This document shows positions 6,676 to 14,067 of a stretch of DNA of 38,964 bases, in pieces. The stretch spans positions 1-38,964 of the forward strand of contig NZ_FPBF01000014.1 in assembly GCF_900116615.1 (NCBI RefSeq), in the 5' to 3' direction. The stretch comes from Algoriphagus locisalis. Lineage in GTDB: Bacteria > Bacteroidota > Bacteroidia > Cytophagales > Cyclobacteriaceae. The first letter of the stretch is position 1; each line of letters begins with the position of its first letter. The notes below the pieces were generated by a model. It ran no database searches. It saw only the letters and a program-made list of their open reading frames with translations, and was not told the DNA's origin. Position numbers and translations under genes: made by a program.

Positions 6676-8907
6676 TTAAACCAAAGTTGTCAAAATATCA
6701 TTCAACGTAGCGCTTGGTCGCATCGCTTGAGAAGCTAGTGTTGCGTCTGGTCTAAAGTATCCACCAATATTTAGAGTAGTACCTTGAGAACCATTCAGTT
6801 CATCCACTATCGTAGCTTCTTGTGCCTCTAGTGCCTGGGCCAATGGAGTGAATTTAGCCTTCAATTCCGCATCCTTATTTTGCTCGGCAAGTGCCTGAGC
6901 CCAATAAAGTGCCAAGTAGAAATGACTTCCTCTATTGTCTAATTTTCCAACTACACGAGCTGGGGATTTGTCATTTTCTAGAAATTTACCAGTAGCAAGA
7001 TCTAAGGTCTCGCCTAGTAACAAAGCTTTGTCATTATGGAAAGTTCTTCCCAAATGCTCCAATGAAACTGCCAACGCAAGGAATTCACCCAAAGAATCCC
7101 AGCGTAAGTGACCTTCAGTCACGAATTGCTCCACGTGTTTAGGCGCAGATCCACCAGCTCCGGTTTCGAACAATCCTCCACCGTTCATCAATGGTACAAT
7201 AGAAAGCATTTTGGCAGAAGTACCCAATTCCAAAATCGGGAACAAATCTGTCAAGTAATCTCTCAACACATTTCCAGTAACAGAAATCGTATCCATTCCT
7301 TCTTTTATCCTAGCCAAAGATAGATTTGTCGCCTCGACAGGAGAAAGGATAGAAATCTCAAGTCCTGTTTGGTCATGGTCAAGAAGGTATTTATTTACTT
7401 TTTTGATCAATTCAGCGTCATGCGCTCTATTTGGATCCAACCAGAAGATGGCAGGAGTATCAGAAAGTCTTGCTCTGGTCACAGCCAGTTTCACCCAGTC
7501 CTGAATCGGCGCATCTTTCGTCTGGCACATTCTCCAGATATCTCCAGCTTCCACAGCATGAGAGAAGATTTCGTGATTGTTTTGATCCAACACCTTCACC
7601 GTCCCAGCATAAGGAACTTCAAAAGTTTTATCGTGTGAACCATATTCCTCTGCTTTTTGAGCCATCAAACCTACGTTTGGCACAGAGCCCATCGTCGATG
7701 GATCGAATGCTCCATGAGCTTTGCAGAAGTTGATTGTAGCTTCATAAACCCCAGCATAAGATCTATCTGGAATTATCGCTTTGGTATCCTGAAGTTTACC
7801 TGCCTTGTTCCACATCTGACCGGACGTTCTGATCATCGCTGGCATAGAAGCATCGATAATCACATCACTAGGCACGTGAAGATTGGTGATTCCTTTATCA
7901 GAATTCACCATAGCCAAGTCTGGGCTATCGGCAAGACAGGCTGCGATATCAGCTTCCACTTCGGTTCTTTGAGGAATAGAAAGTTTATCCAGATTAGAGA
8001 TCAAATCTCCAAATCCATTATTCACATCAATTCCTGCTTCATTGAATGTAGCGATATGCTTCGCAAAAACAGGCTCAAAAAACACCTTCACAGCATGGCC
8101 GAAGATGATAGGATCTGACACCTTCATCATCGTAGCTTTCATGTGAATGGAGAAAAGAACACCTTGCTGCTTTGCCTCAGCTTTAGCTTTTCTAAGAAAA
8201 GCCGTCAAAGCTGCAATGCTCATAGTAGCAGCATCAACCACTTCTCCAGCCTGAAGTTTCAAACCAGATTTAAGGATTTCTTTATTGCCATCAGCGCCAT
8301 GAAGTTCAATGGATACCACTGTTGCATCAGCCAAAGTGTGAGATTTTTCACTTCCGTAAAAATCACCCTCAGTCATGCTATCCACGTGTGATTTGGAATC
8401 TGCAGACCATTTACCCATGGAATGCGGATGCTTTCTAGCATAGGCTTTCACTGCCTGAGGAGCTCTTCGGTCGGAGTTTCCTTCACGTAGAACAGGGTTC
8501 ACAGCAGAACCTTTGATTTTATCGTATTTGCCTTTTATGGTTTTTTCTTCGTCAGTTTTTGGCTCCTCTGGATACTCAGGAAGAGCATATCCTTGCGCCT
8601 GAAGTTCCTTGATCGCAGCCTTAAGCTGCGGAACAGAAGCTGAGATATTCGGAAGTTTCACAATGTTCGCTTCTGGAGTTTTCGCGATATCACCAAGCTC
8701 TGCAAGGGTATCTGGAAGCTGCTGCTCAGGAGTCAAAAATTCCGGGAAATTGGAAATAATTCTTCCGGAAAGAGAGATATCACGTGTTTCCACTGATACT
8801 CCTGCGGACTTAGTAAATGCTTCTACTATTGGTAATAGGGAATACGTGGCCAAAGCTGGTGCTTCGTCAGTCAGCGTATAAAGGATTTTTGGAGTTTGGT
8901 TACTCAT
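6676..8907 (-). CDS. icd: NADP-dependent isocitrate dehydrogenase, monomeric type
   Basis: A 743-residue enzyme of the monomeric IDH family (about 740 residues normally), which oxidatively decarboxylates isocitrate to 2-oxoglutarate with NADP in the TCA cycle. It is unrelated in length to the 45-kDa homodimeric IDH. The isocitrate-binding region KGSAVNPVLREGNSDRRAP (132-150) is intact; Ser134, Asn137, Arg141 and Arg147 correspond to the substrate ligands described for the Azotobacter enzyme (from memory). The C-terminal GNLxxGSHFYLALYWA-type segment (KLDNRGSHFYLALYWAQ) is also typical. The gene is monocistronic, with a terminator downstream and a TGACCT/AGGTCA palindrome about 46 bp upstream of the start. 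No Shine-Dalgarno is visible before the ATG. Confidence 0.96.
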   Translation of the reverse strand: MSNQTPKILYTLTDEAPALATYSLLPIVEAFTKSAGVSVETRDISLSGRIISNFPEFLTPEQQLPDTLAELGDIAKTPEANIVKLPNISASVPQLKAAIKELQAQGYALPEYPEEPKTDEEKTIKGKYDKIKGSAVNPVLREGNSDRRAPQAVKAYARKHPHSMGKWSADSKSHVDSMTEGDFYGSEKSHTLADATVVSIELHGADGNKEILKSGLKLQAGEVVDAATMSIAALTAFLRKAKAEAKQQGVLFSIHMKATMMKVSDPIIFGHAVKVFFEPVFAKHIATFNEAGIDVNNGFGDLISNLDKLSIPQRTEVEADIAACLADSPDLAMVNSDKGITNLHVPSDVIIDASMPAMIRTSGQMWNKAGKLQDTKAIIPDRSYAGVYEATINFCKAHGAFDPSTMGSVPNVGLMAQKAEEYGSHDKTFEVPYAGTVKVLDQNNHEIFSHAVEAGDIWRMCQTKDAPIQDWVKLAVTRARLSDTPAIFWLDPNRAHDAELIKKVNKYLLDHDQTGLEISILSPVEATNLSLARIKEGMDTISVTGNVLRDYLTDLFPILELGTSAKMLSIVPLMNGGGLFETGAGGSAPKHVEQFVTEGHLRWDSLGEFLALAVSLEHLGRTFHNDKALLLGETLDLATGKFLENDKSPARVVGKLDNRGSHFYLALYWAQALAEQNKDAELKAKFTPLAQALEAQEATIVDELNGSQGTTLNIGGYFRPDATLASQAMRPSATLNDILTTLV

Positions 8908-8952
8908 GGTTTTAGTAATTCAAAAAGACATGTTATACCCTGAGGCTTCAGT

Positions 8953-8969
8953 TGACCTACGTGAGGTCA
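8953..8969. promoter_or_regulatory. Palindromic operator candidate upstream of icd
   Basis: TGACCT-ACGTG-AGGTCA, a perfect 6-bp inverted repeat with a 5-bp spacer, 46-62 bp upstream of the icd start codon. The symmetry and position suggest binding of a dimeric regulator to control icd. No matching regulator gene is in the window, and no clear promoter was found between it and the ATG. Confidence 0.4.
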
Positions 8970-9099
8970 GATCCATTTCAAACTGTAGTTGGATTGGAAA
9001 AAAGAGGAAACAGGGTCTTAAAATATGGAGGCTAAAATACGGAAAATATCCTTGTTTCAAATTCCACTTACATAAAGTAAGAATCCTTAACGGGTTAAC

Positions 9100-9897
9100 T
9101 TATTGGATTGAAAAATTATCAGAATCCATCCAAGCCGGAAACTTCTCCCGGTAGGAATCTAAAGCTTCTCTATCTAAAGTGATTATGCTGATTTTCTCCT
9201 TCTCACCCAGAAACTCAAGCGAATTTCCTTTGAAATCATAGGCAGCAGAATGTCCATTGTACATTATCCCGTTACCATCTTCTGCTACCCGATTAACACC
9301 GATAGAATATGCTAGATTCTCAATAGCTCGTGCCGGCAACAGCGCATCCCAGGCTGAAACTCTCGCTGCCGGCCATGATGCTACATAGAAAATAAGGTCA
9401 TAGGCTAATTCACCGTCGATCATTCTATTTCTAGACCAAATCGGAAACCTAAGATCGTAGCAAACTTGTGGGCAAATTTTCCAACCATTCAACTCAAAAA
9501 TCGGCAATCTATCTCCGGCTGAAAATGATTGATCCTCATCTGCCATCCGAAAAAGATGACGCTTATCGTAATGCTGGATCATCCCATCAGGACTCACCCA
9601 TAGCAGGCGGTTGTAATATTTTCCGTCAACCTGGATGATCGCACTTCCGGTGATTGTAACATTCTTTTGTGAAGCCATCTGTCGCATCCACTTGCATACA
9701 TTCAGATTCATTGGCTCAGCCAACTCTGCGGCATCCATGCTAAATCCTGTCGGGAACATTTCCGGAAGGATAATCAAATCTACTCCATTTTCTATCTCCC
9801 ACATTTTCTCTTCCAGCATCGCCAGATTGGCCACCTTATCTTTCCAATAAAGTTTCGTCTGTACCAGTGCTATGTTGAGTTGGGGAGATTTTATCAT
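9100..9897 (-). CDS. Omega-amidase / nitrilase-superfamily carbon-nitrogen hydrolase (YafV-like)
   Basis: A 265-residue nitrilase-superfamily amidohydrolase with the full Glu-Lys-Cys triad: Glu46 (LPEMFPTGFSMD), Lys112 (YDKRHLFRMADE), Cys146 (PQVCYDLRFPIWSRN). The GFSM and HLF signatures match YafV/Nit2 omega-amidases, which hydrolyse 2-oxoglutaramate or 2-oxosuccinamate to the 2-oxoacid and ammonia, a metabolite-repair reaction after glutamine or methionine transamination. No signal peptide, so cytoplasmic. Its ATG overlaps the def stop codon (ATGA, 9897-9894), so it is translationally coupled as the last gene of the minus-strand operon that begins with the hemerythrin-domain gene. Confidence 0.9.
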   Translation of the reverse strand: MIKSPQLNIALVQTKLYWKDKVANLAMLEEKMWEIENGVDLIILPEMFPTGFSMDAAELAEPMNLNVCKWMRQMASQKNVTITGSAIIQVDGKYYNRLLWVSPDGMIQHYDKRHLFRMADEDQSFSAGDRLPIFELNGWKICPQVCYDLRFPIWSRNRMIDGELAYDLIFYVASWPAARVSAWDALLPARAIENLAYSIGVNRVAEDGNGIMYNGHSAAYDFKGNSLEFLGEKEKISIITLDREALDSYREKFPAWMDSDNFSIQ

Positions 9898-10448
9898 TTG
9901 AGAGGATAAATCATGCGGTAATCTGTGGAAATTTTGCCTTTGCTGACGTCGATCAATTTGGATTTCACCAAGCGTTTTTTGAGTCCCTTCAAGTAATCTA
10001 CAAATAGAATCCCTTCCAAGTGATCATACTCATGCTGAATCACGCGAGCAGTCATTCCAGAGAATTCTTCTTCCTTCAGATTCCAGTTTTCATCGTAGTA
10101 TTCGATGGTCAATATTTCAGGGCGGGTAATTTCTGCGCGAACCTCGGGAATACTCAAGCAGCCTTCTTCGAAGCTGTAATCATCCCCATATTCATCCAAT
10201 ATAATTGGATTGATAAATGCACGACGAATCCCGACTTCTTCATCCTCCTCATCTAGCATTAAGGTACTATCAATCACAAATAGACTAATTCCCTGATTGA
10301 TTTGAGGTGCTGCGAGACCCACGCCACTGGCATTGTCCATCGTAGCAAACATATTTTTGATAAGCTCATCGAGCTCGGTTCCTTCGGTAATTTCCTCAGC
10401 TTCTTTTTTCAGAATAGGGTTACCGTAAGCAACTATTGGGTAAATCAT
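9894..10448 (-). CDS. def: Peptide deformylase
   Basis: A 184-residue peptide deformylase, removing the formyl group from new N-terminal methionines. All three motifs are present: GVGLAAPQI (42-50), EGCLSIPE (95-102, metal ligand Cys97) and QHEYDHLEG (138-146, His139, His143 ligands and Glu140 catalytic). An acidic insertion DEEDEE (66-71) lies between motifs 1 and 2. Start and stop both overlap neighbouring genes by 4 bases (ATGA), with ruvX upstream and the omega-amidase downstream, so it is translated as part of a coupled operon. def next to ruvX is, as far as I recall, a common arrangement in Bacteroidota. Confidence 0.96.
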   Translation of the reverse strand: MIYPIVAYGNPILKKEAEEITEGTELDELIKNMFATMDNASGVGLAAPQINQGISLFVIDSTLMLDEEDEEVGIRRAFINPIILDEYGDDYSFEEGCLSIPEVRAEITRPEILTIEYYDENWNLKEEEFSGMTARVIQHEYDHLEGILFVDYLKGLKKRLVKSKLIDVSKGKISTDYRMIYPLK

Positions 10449-10858
10449 TGTCTTTCTAAATAGGATTGTAGAATAATCGCCGCACTCACCTTGTCTAGGT
10501 TTCCGGCTTTTTCTTTTCTGTCTTTCTTTTTACTTCCCATGGAAATCATGCTCTGCATGGCCATTTTAGAAGTGAACCGCTCATCGACGAGTTCTATTTT
10601 TTTATCTGGAAAAGCTTTCGAGAGCCTGTCCTTCATAGTAATCACTTTTGGGGTCATTTCGTTATCCTCACCATTCAGCCGAGTTGGATAGCCAAGAACC
10701 AAGGTATCCACCTCTTCTTTTCCACAATAACACTTGAGGTAATCAAGCAATGTCGAAGTCTCAATAGTTTCGAGTGGATTAGCCAACATTTTCAAGGTAT
10801 CGGTAACAGCCAGGCCGGTTCGTTTGGTTCCCAGGTCAATTGCGAGTATTCTGGGCAT
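10445..10858 (-). CDS. ruvX: Putative pre-16S rRNA nuclease / Holliday junction resolvase-like RuvX (YqgF)
   Basis: A 137-residue YqgF/RuvX protein with an RNase H-like fold. The first catalytic Asp is in RILAIDLGTKRTGLAV (Asp7), the second acidic residue in VDERFTS and the third in the C-terminal DKVSAAIILQSYL. The family processes the 5' end of 16S rRNA in E. coli, and a resolvase role was proposed from structure. Typical length. Its start ATG shares one base with the TGA of the hemerythrin-domain gene, and its TGA overlaps the def start, so it is the middle of a coupled operon. Confidence 0.94.
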   Translation of the reverse strand: MPRILAIDLGTKRTGLAVTDTLKMLANPLETIETSTLLDYLKCYCGKEEVDTLVLGYPTRLNGEDNEMTPKVITMKDRLSKAFPDKKIELVDERFTSKMAMQSMISMGSKKKDRKEKAGNLDKVSAAIILQSYLERQ

Positions 10859-11616
10859 CAGTTTTTTCTGGTTATTTTTTTGAACTGGCGCAAAGCTTCT
10901 CTTTCTAGCTCTACAGCTTTGGGAAAAAGGAGTTCGTCTTCGATTTTGGCATGAATTCTAAGCTCTTGCTCAAAGTTCTGCAATTCATGATACAACACTT
11001 TCATGGTCAGTGGAGCATCTTCCTGCAATGAATAATCGGAGGTCAATTTCCTGATACCTTCCATCTCATCGTCATGAATCTCGTGCTGGTCAGCCAGCAT
11101 ATGGATAGGGTCTCTCTGCAAAATGGTGATCGCATCCGTCAATGAGAATCGATTTTCCTCGATGTCCTGAAGCAATTCTATTCTCTTGAATAGGCGACTT
11201 TCTTCCTCATGGATGTGGTGGATAAAATCCTCCACAAAAAGCGGAAACATAATCCGAAGATCAGCCATAAGGCTAGCGTAACGAGGCTCAGGATTGATTC
11301 CAGATATGATATTTGAAAGAAAAGGCAATTCTTGCCGCACAAAATAATAGTGCTTTTTCTTCAAATAAGCCACCAATACTTCGATAGGGTTCAGGTAAAG
11401 TTCCTCTGTAGTAGGTTCCTTGCGCTGTGCCCAAGATTCCAGCTCTATTATCAGCTGACTCGAGTGAACTTTATGTTTTTTGCAAACCACCTGCAGCGAT
11501 TCAGTAGGATACTGATAAAAGCTGATTCCGAAATAATGAAGCACCGAAGCAAAGACGTAGTTTTCAGAAACTAAGTCTCCCACAAGTGCCTTTTCAAAAT
11601 CATTCGCAGTTCGCAT
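10858..11616 (-). CDS. RIC/ScdA-like hemerythrin-domain protein with degenerate N-terminal domain
   Basis: A 252-residue protein shaped like the di-iron Fe-S repair proteins RIC/ScdA/YtfE. Residues 10-60 align by eye to the ScdA_N domain (VGDL...VLHYFGISF...LQVVCKKHKV...ELE), but the usual Cys-Cys after GIDF is replaced by FYQY (33-36). Residues 75-240 form a hemerythrin-like helical bundle with ligand-like residues His89, His133/134, Glu137/138, His178, His222 and Glu226 (HAKIEDELLFP). If iron is bound, roles in nitrosative or oxidative damage repair are plausible. ATG 11616 is chosen because the ScdA-like domain follows directly; ATG 11667 would add 17 residues without domain similarity. 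First gene of the operon with ruvX, def and the omega-amidase. Confidence 0.75.
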   Translation of the reverse strand: MRTANDFEKALVGDLVSENYVFASVLHYFGISFYQYPTESLQVVCKKHKVHSSQLIIELESWAQRKEPTTEELYLNPIEVLVAYLKKKHYYFVRQELPFLSNIISGINPEPRYASLMADLRIMFPLFVEDFIHHIHEEESRLFKRIELLQDIEENRFSLTDAITILQRDPIHMLADQHEIHDDEMEGIRKLTSDYSLQEDAPLTMKVLYHELQNFEQELRIHAKIEDELLFPKAVELEREALRQFKKITRKN

Positions 11617-11785
11617 CTTGCAAAAATAATTTTTTTTAACAGAAAAAAGGGGAATAAATTGAGCCATTATACTGCGCCCTCGTATAAACATTTGCAACCT
11701 TTATCAAAAGTCCCTTCTATTAGAGGAGGAAATTGGGTAATTTACGTTAACAATAAAGAAATATAACCAACTGAAAGAGAAAGTC

Positions 11786-13438
11786 GTGAGCGAGACAAAA
11801 AACACTAAATCCCAAATCAGACTCCCAATAATATTGGCATTAGCCATATCAGCTGGGATATGGATTGGGGCCACTTTTGCAGAGCCAAAAGGAAATCAAA
11901 ATGATCTTAGAGCTGCACTTTATAAGCTCCAAGAAATAATGACTTATGTCAACAGAGATTATGTGGACAGCGTCAATTCAAATGAATTAATCGAATACGG
12001 CATCAATAAGATGCTTGAACACCTAGATCCGCACACCAGCTACATTCCAGCAAAGGATGCTTCAATTGCGCAATCCCAACTTGATGGAGAATTTGACGGA
12101 ATTGGAGTTGAGTTTGGAATCATTCGAGATACTATATATGTGGTAGCTCCATTGACCGGTGGACCTTCTGAAGCTCTTGGTATTCAATCTGGCGATCAGA
12201 TCATCAAGGTTGACGGCGAAAACATGGCGGGCGTGGGCGTGACCAACCGGGATGTGTTCGAGAAACTACGTGGACCAAAAGGTTCTGTGGTAGTCGTGGA
12301 CATGAAGCGTAAAAATCAGAAGGATCTAATCGAGTACAAGATCACGCGTGACAAAATCCCTCAATACAGTATCAATGCATCTTATATGGTGAACGATGAA
12401 ATAGGTTACATCAAAGTTACCCGTTTTGCTGCCACTACTTATGATGAATTCAAAGAATCCGTAGCCGATTTGAAGAGTAAAGGAATGGAAAAATTGGTCA
12501 TCGACCTTCAAGGCAACCCAGGCGGATACATGGGAGCTGCGATTAATATGGCCGATGAGCTTTTAGGTGGAAAAGCACTGATAGTTTCTCAAGAGGGGAA
12601 AGTAGATCAGTACAATCAAAAAGCTTTTGCTTTCAAACCAGGTTTATTTGAAGAAGGCCCAGTTATCGTTCTTGTAAACGAAGGTTCTGCATCGGCTTCT
12701 GAGATTCTTGCTGGCGCAATTCAGGATAATGACAGAGGATTGATCGTTGGTAGAAGATCCTTCGGAAAAGGCTTGGTTCAAATGCCGATTGACCTTTCTG
12801 ATGGAGCTGAACTGAGACTGACTATTGCAAGGTACTACACCCCTTCTGGCCGCTCTATTCAAAAGCCTTACGATGCGGATTATGAAGCTTATGAAAGAGA
12901 CTGGGTGGACCGTTATGAACATGGGGAATTTTTCTCAGCCGACAGCATCAAGTTCAATGACAGCCTGAAATACGAAACGGTAAAAGGACGTACTGTCTAT
13001 GGAGGCGGAGGAATCATGCCTGATTATTTCGTACCGTTAGATACTACCATGTCATCGGCATACGTAAGTAGGCTTTTCAACTCCGATTCAAACCGTGAGT
13101 TTGTTCTTGATTATGTAAATGAGAACAAGTCCAAATTTGAAAACATGACTTTGGAGCAGTATTACACAGACTTCACCGTCAGTGATGCGATGCTAAATGA
13201 ATTGGTGGAGTATGGCAAGAAAAATAAGGTAGAATTTGACGCAGCCGATTTCAACAAGTCAAAAGATTACCTCAAAATACTGGTAAAAGCGCACTTAGGG
13301 CGTCAGCTTTATGACGACAGCGCTTTCTACAAAGTAGTCAATGACATCAACGAGGTATATCTTCAAGCCATCAAGCTTTTCGACGAGGCGGAGAAAATAG
13401 CTTTGGCAACTGATCTTCATGAAGAAGAGGAAGAGTAA
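11786..13438 (+). CDS. S41 family C-terminal processing peptidase (CtpA/Prc-like)
   Basis: A 550-residue tail-specific protease. A hydrophobic N-terminal segment (13-31) acts as signal or membrane anchor, so the enzyme works in the periplasm. A PDZ domain covers about 85-175 (GIGVEFGIIRDTIYVVAPLTGGPSEALGIQSGD in part). The S41 domain (200-360) has the catalytic Ser303 in GSASASE and Lys328 in FGKGLVQ, 25 residues apart as in D1 processing proteases. A helical C-terminal part (400-550) ends in acidic EEEEE. The start is GTG at 11786, preceded by the purine-rich GAAAGAGAAAG. It is divergent from the hemerythrin operon and ends with its own strong terminator. Confidence 0.94.
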   Translation: MSETKNTKSQIRLPIILALAISAGIWIGATFAEPKGNQNDLRAALYKLQEIMTYVNRDYVDSVNSNELIEYGINKMLEHLDPHTSYIPAKDASIAQSQLDGEFDGIGVEFGIIRDTIYVVAPLTGGPSEALGIQSGDQIIKVDGENMAGVGVTNRDVFEKLRGPKGSVVVVDMKRKNQKDLIEYKITRDKIPQYSINASYMVNDEIGYIKVTRFAATTYDEFKESVADLKSKGMEKLVIDLQGNPGGYMGAAINMADELLGGKALIVSQEGKVDQYNQKAFAFKPGLFEEGPVIVLVNEGSASASEILAGAIQDNDRGLIVGRRSFGKGLVQMPIDLSDGAELRLTIARYYTPSGRSIQKPYDADYEAYERDWVDRYEHGEFFSADSIKFNDSLKYETVKGRTVYGGGGIMPDYFVPLDTTMSSAYVSRLFNSDSNREFVLDYVNENKSKFENMTLEQYYTDFTVSDAMLNELVEYGKKNKVEFDAADFNKSKDYLKILVKAHLGRQLYDDSAFYKVVNDINEVYLQAIKLFDEAEKIALATDLHEEEEE

Positions 13439-13463
13439 AATCCCTTAAGAATAGAATATATAT

Positions 13464-13497
13464 GAAAGCACTTGCCATGGCGAGTGCTTTCTTTTTT
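13464..13497 (+). terminator. Rho-independent terminator of the S41 protease gene
   Basis: Stem GAAAGCACT (13464-13472) and AGTGCTTTC (13483-13491) with additional inner GCC/GGC pairing, followed by TTTTTT. It lies 26 bp after the stop codon. Confidence 0.92.
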
Positions 13498-13575
13498 AAT
13501 GTCGATTTATATTTCAATCCATTCTCAAAAACACTAACATTAGGCAATAAAAATCACTAACTGATCCAAAATCCG

Positions 13576-14007
13576 ATGAAAATTTTATTTACCTTTTTAT
13601 TACTTGGAATTACCATGAGCACCTTTGCACAGATCAAAGTCAACCATATCGCTGTCCACGTGAGTAACCTGGAAGAGAGTAAGGAGTTTTACCAGAAAAT
13701 AGTTGGTTTAGAAGAAATCGAGGAACCTTTTAAAGACGGTCTCCATGCCTGGTACAACATAGGTGGAGGTGCGGCGCTACATATTATAGAAGCGGCGAAT
13801 GTACCTACGCAAATCTCCAAAGTGAATCACCTTTGCTTCAGCATGAAAGACATGGATGCCTTTATCAAAACCTTAGAGAATACTGACTATCCATTTGAGA
13901 GTTGGTTGGGTGAAAAAGGAAAAGTGACGATACGAGTTGATGGAATTCGCCAGATTTATATTCAGGATCCTGATGGCATGTGGTTGGAAATCAACGATGC
14001 TTATTGA
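13576..14007 (+). CDS. Exported VOC (glyoxalase/bleomycin-resistance fold) protein
   Basis: A 143-residue protein. Residues 1-18 (MKILFTFLLLGITMSTFA, then Q) are a clear signal peptide, followed by one VOC domain (20-143) with paired beta-alpha-beta-beta-beta modules: VNHIAVHVSNLEESKEFYQ and VNHLCFSMKDMDAFIK. Candidate metal ligands are His24, His69, His85 and Glu138 (MWLEIND), close to the glyoxalase I pattern. VOC proteins are usually cytoplasmic; export to the periplasm is less usual. Substrate is unknown; candidates include lactoylglutathione-like lyase or dioxygenase activity, and sequence alone cannot decide. It is monocistronic, sharing a bidirectional terminator with the convergent M1 peptidase gene. 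Confidence 0.85.
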   Translation: MKILFTFLLLGITMSTFAQIKVNHIAVHVSNLEESKEFYQKIVGLEEIEEPFKDGLHAWYNIGGGAALHIIEAANVPTQISKVNHLCFSMKDMDAFIKTLENTDYPFESWLGEKGKVTIRVDGIRQIYIQDPDGMWLEINDAY

Positions 14008-14030
14008 AATCAAAAATCTGTCAAAAAGCA

Positions 14031-14063
14031 AAAATGCCCAGAAACTAAGTCTGGGCATTTTTA
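14031..14063. terminator. Bidirectional terminator between VOC and M1 peptidase genes
   Basis: A 12-bp perfect stem AAAATGCCCAGA (14031-14042) / TCTGGGCATTTT (14050-14061) with a 7-base loop and T or A runs at both sides. It serves the plus-strand VOC gene and, only 5 bp beyond its stop codon, the minus-strand peptidase gene. Confidence 0.9.
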
Positions 14064-14067
14064 TTAC

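Noticed and set aside
7657..8118. 153-residue plus-strand frame inside icd
   Set aside because: Opposite to icd, no motif, shadow composition.
11621..11628. TATTTTTG as promoter of the hemerythrin-domain gene
   Set aside because: It lies only 4 bases before ATG 11616, so the transcript would be leaderless or start inside the codon; A/T-rich chance match is more likely, or a different start codon is used.
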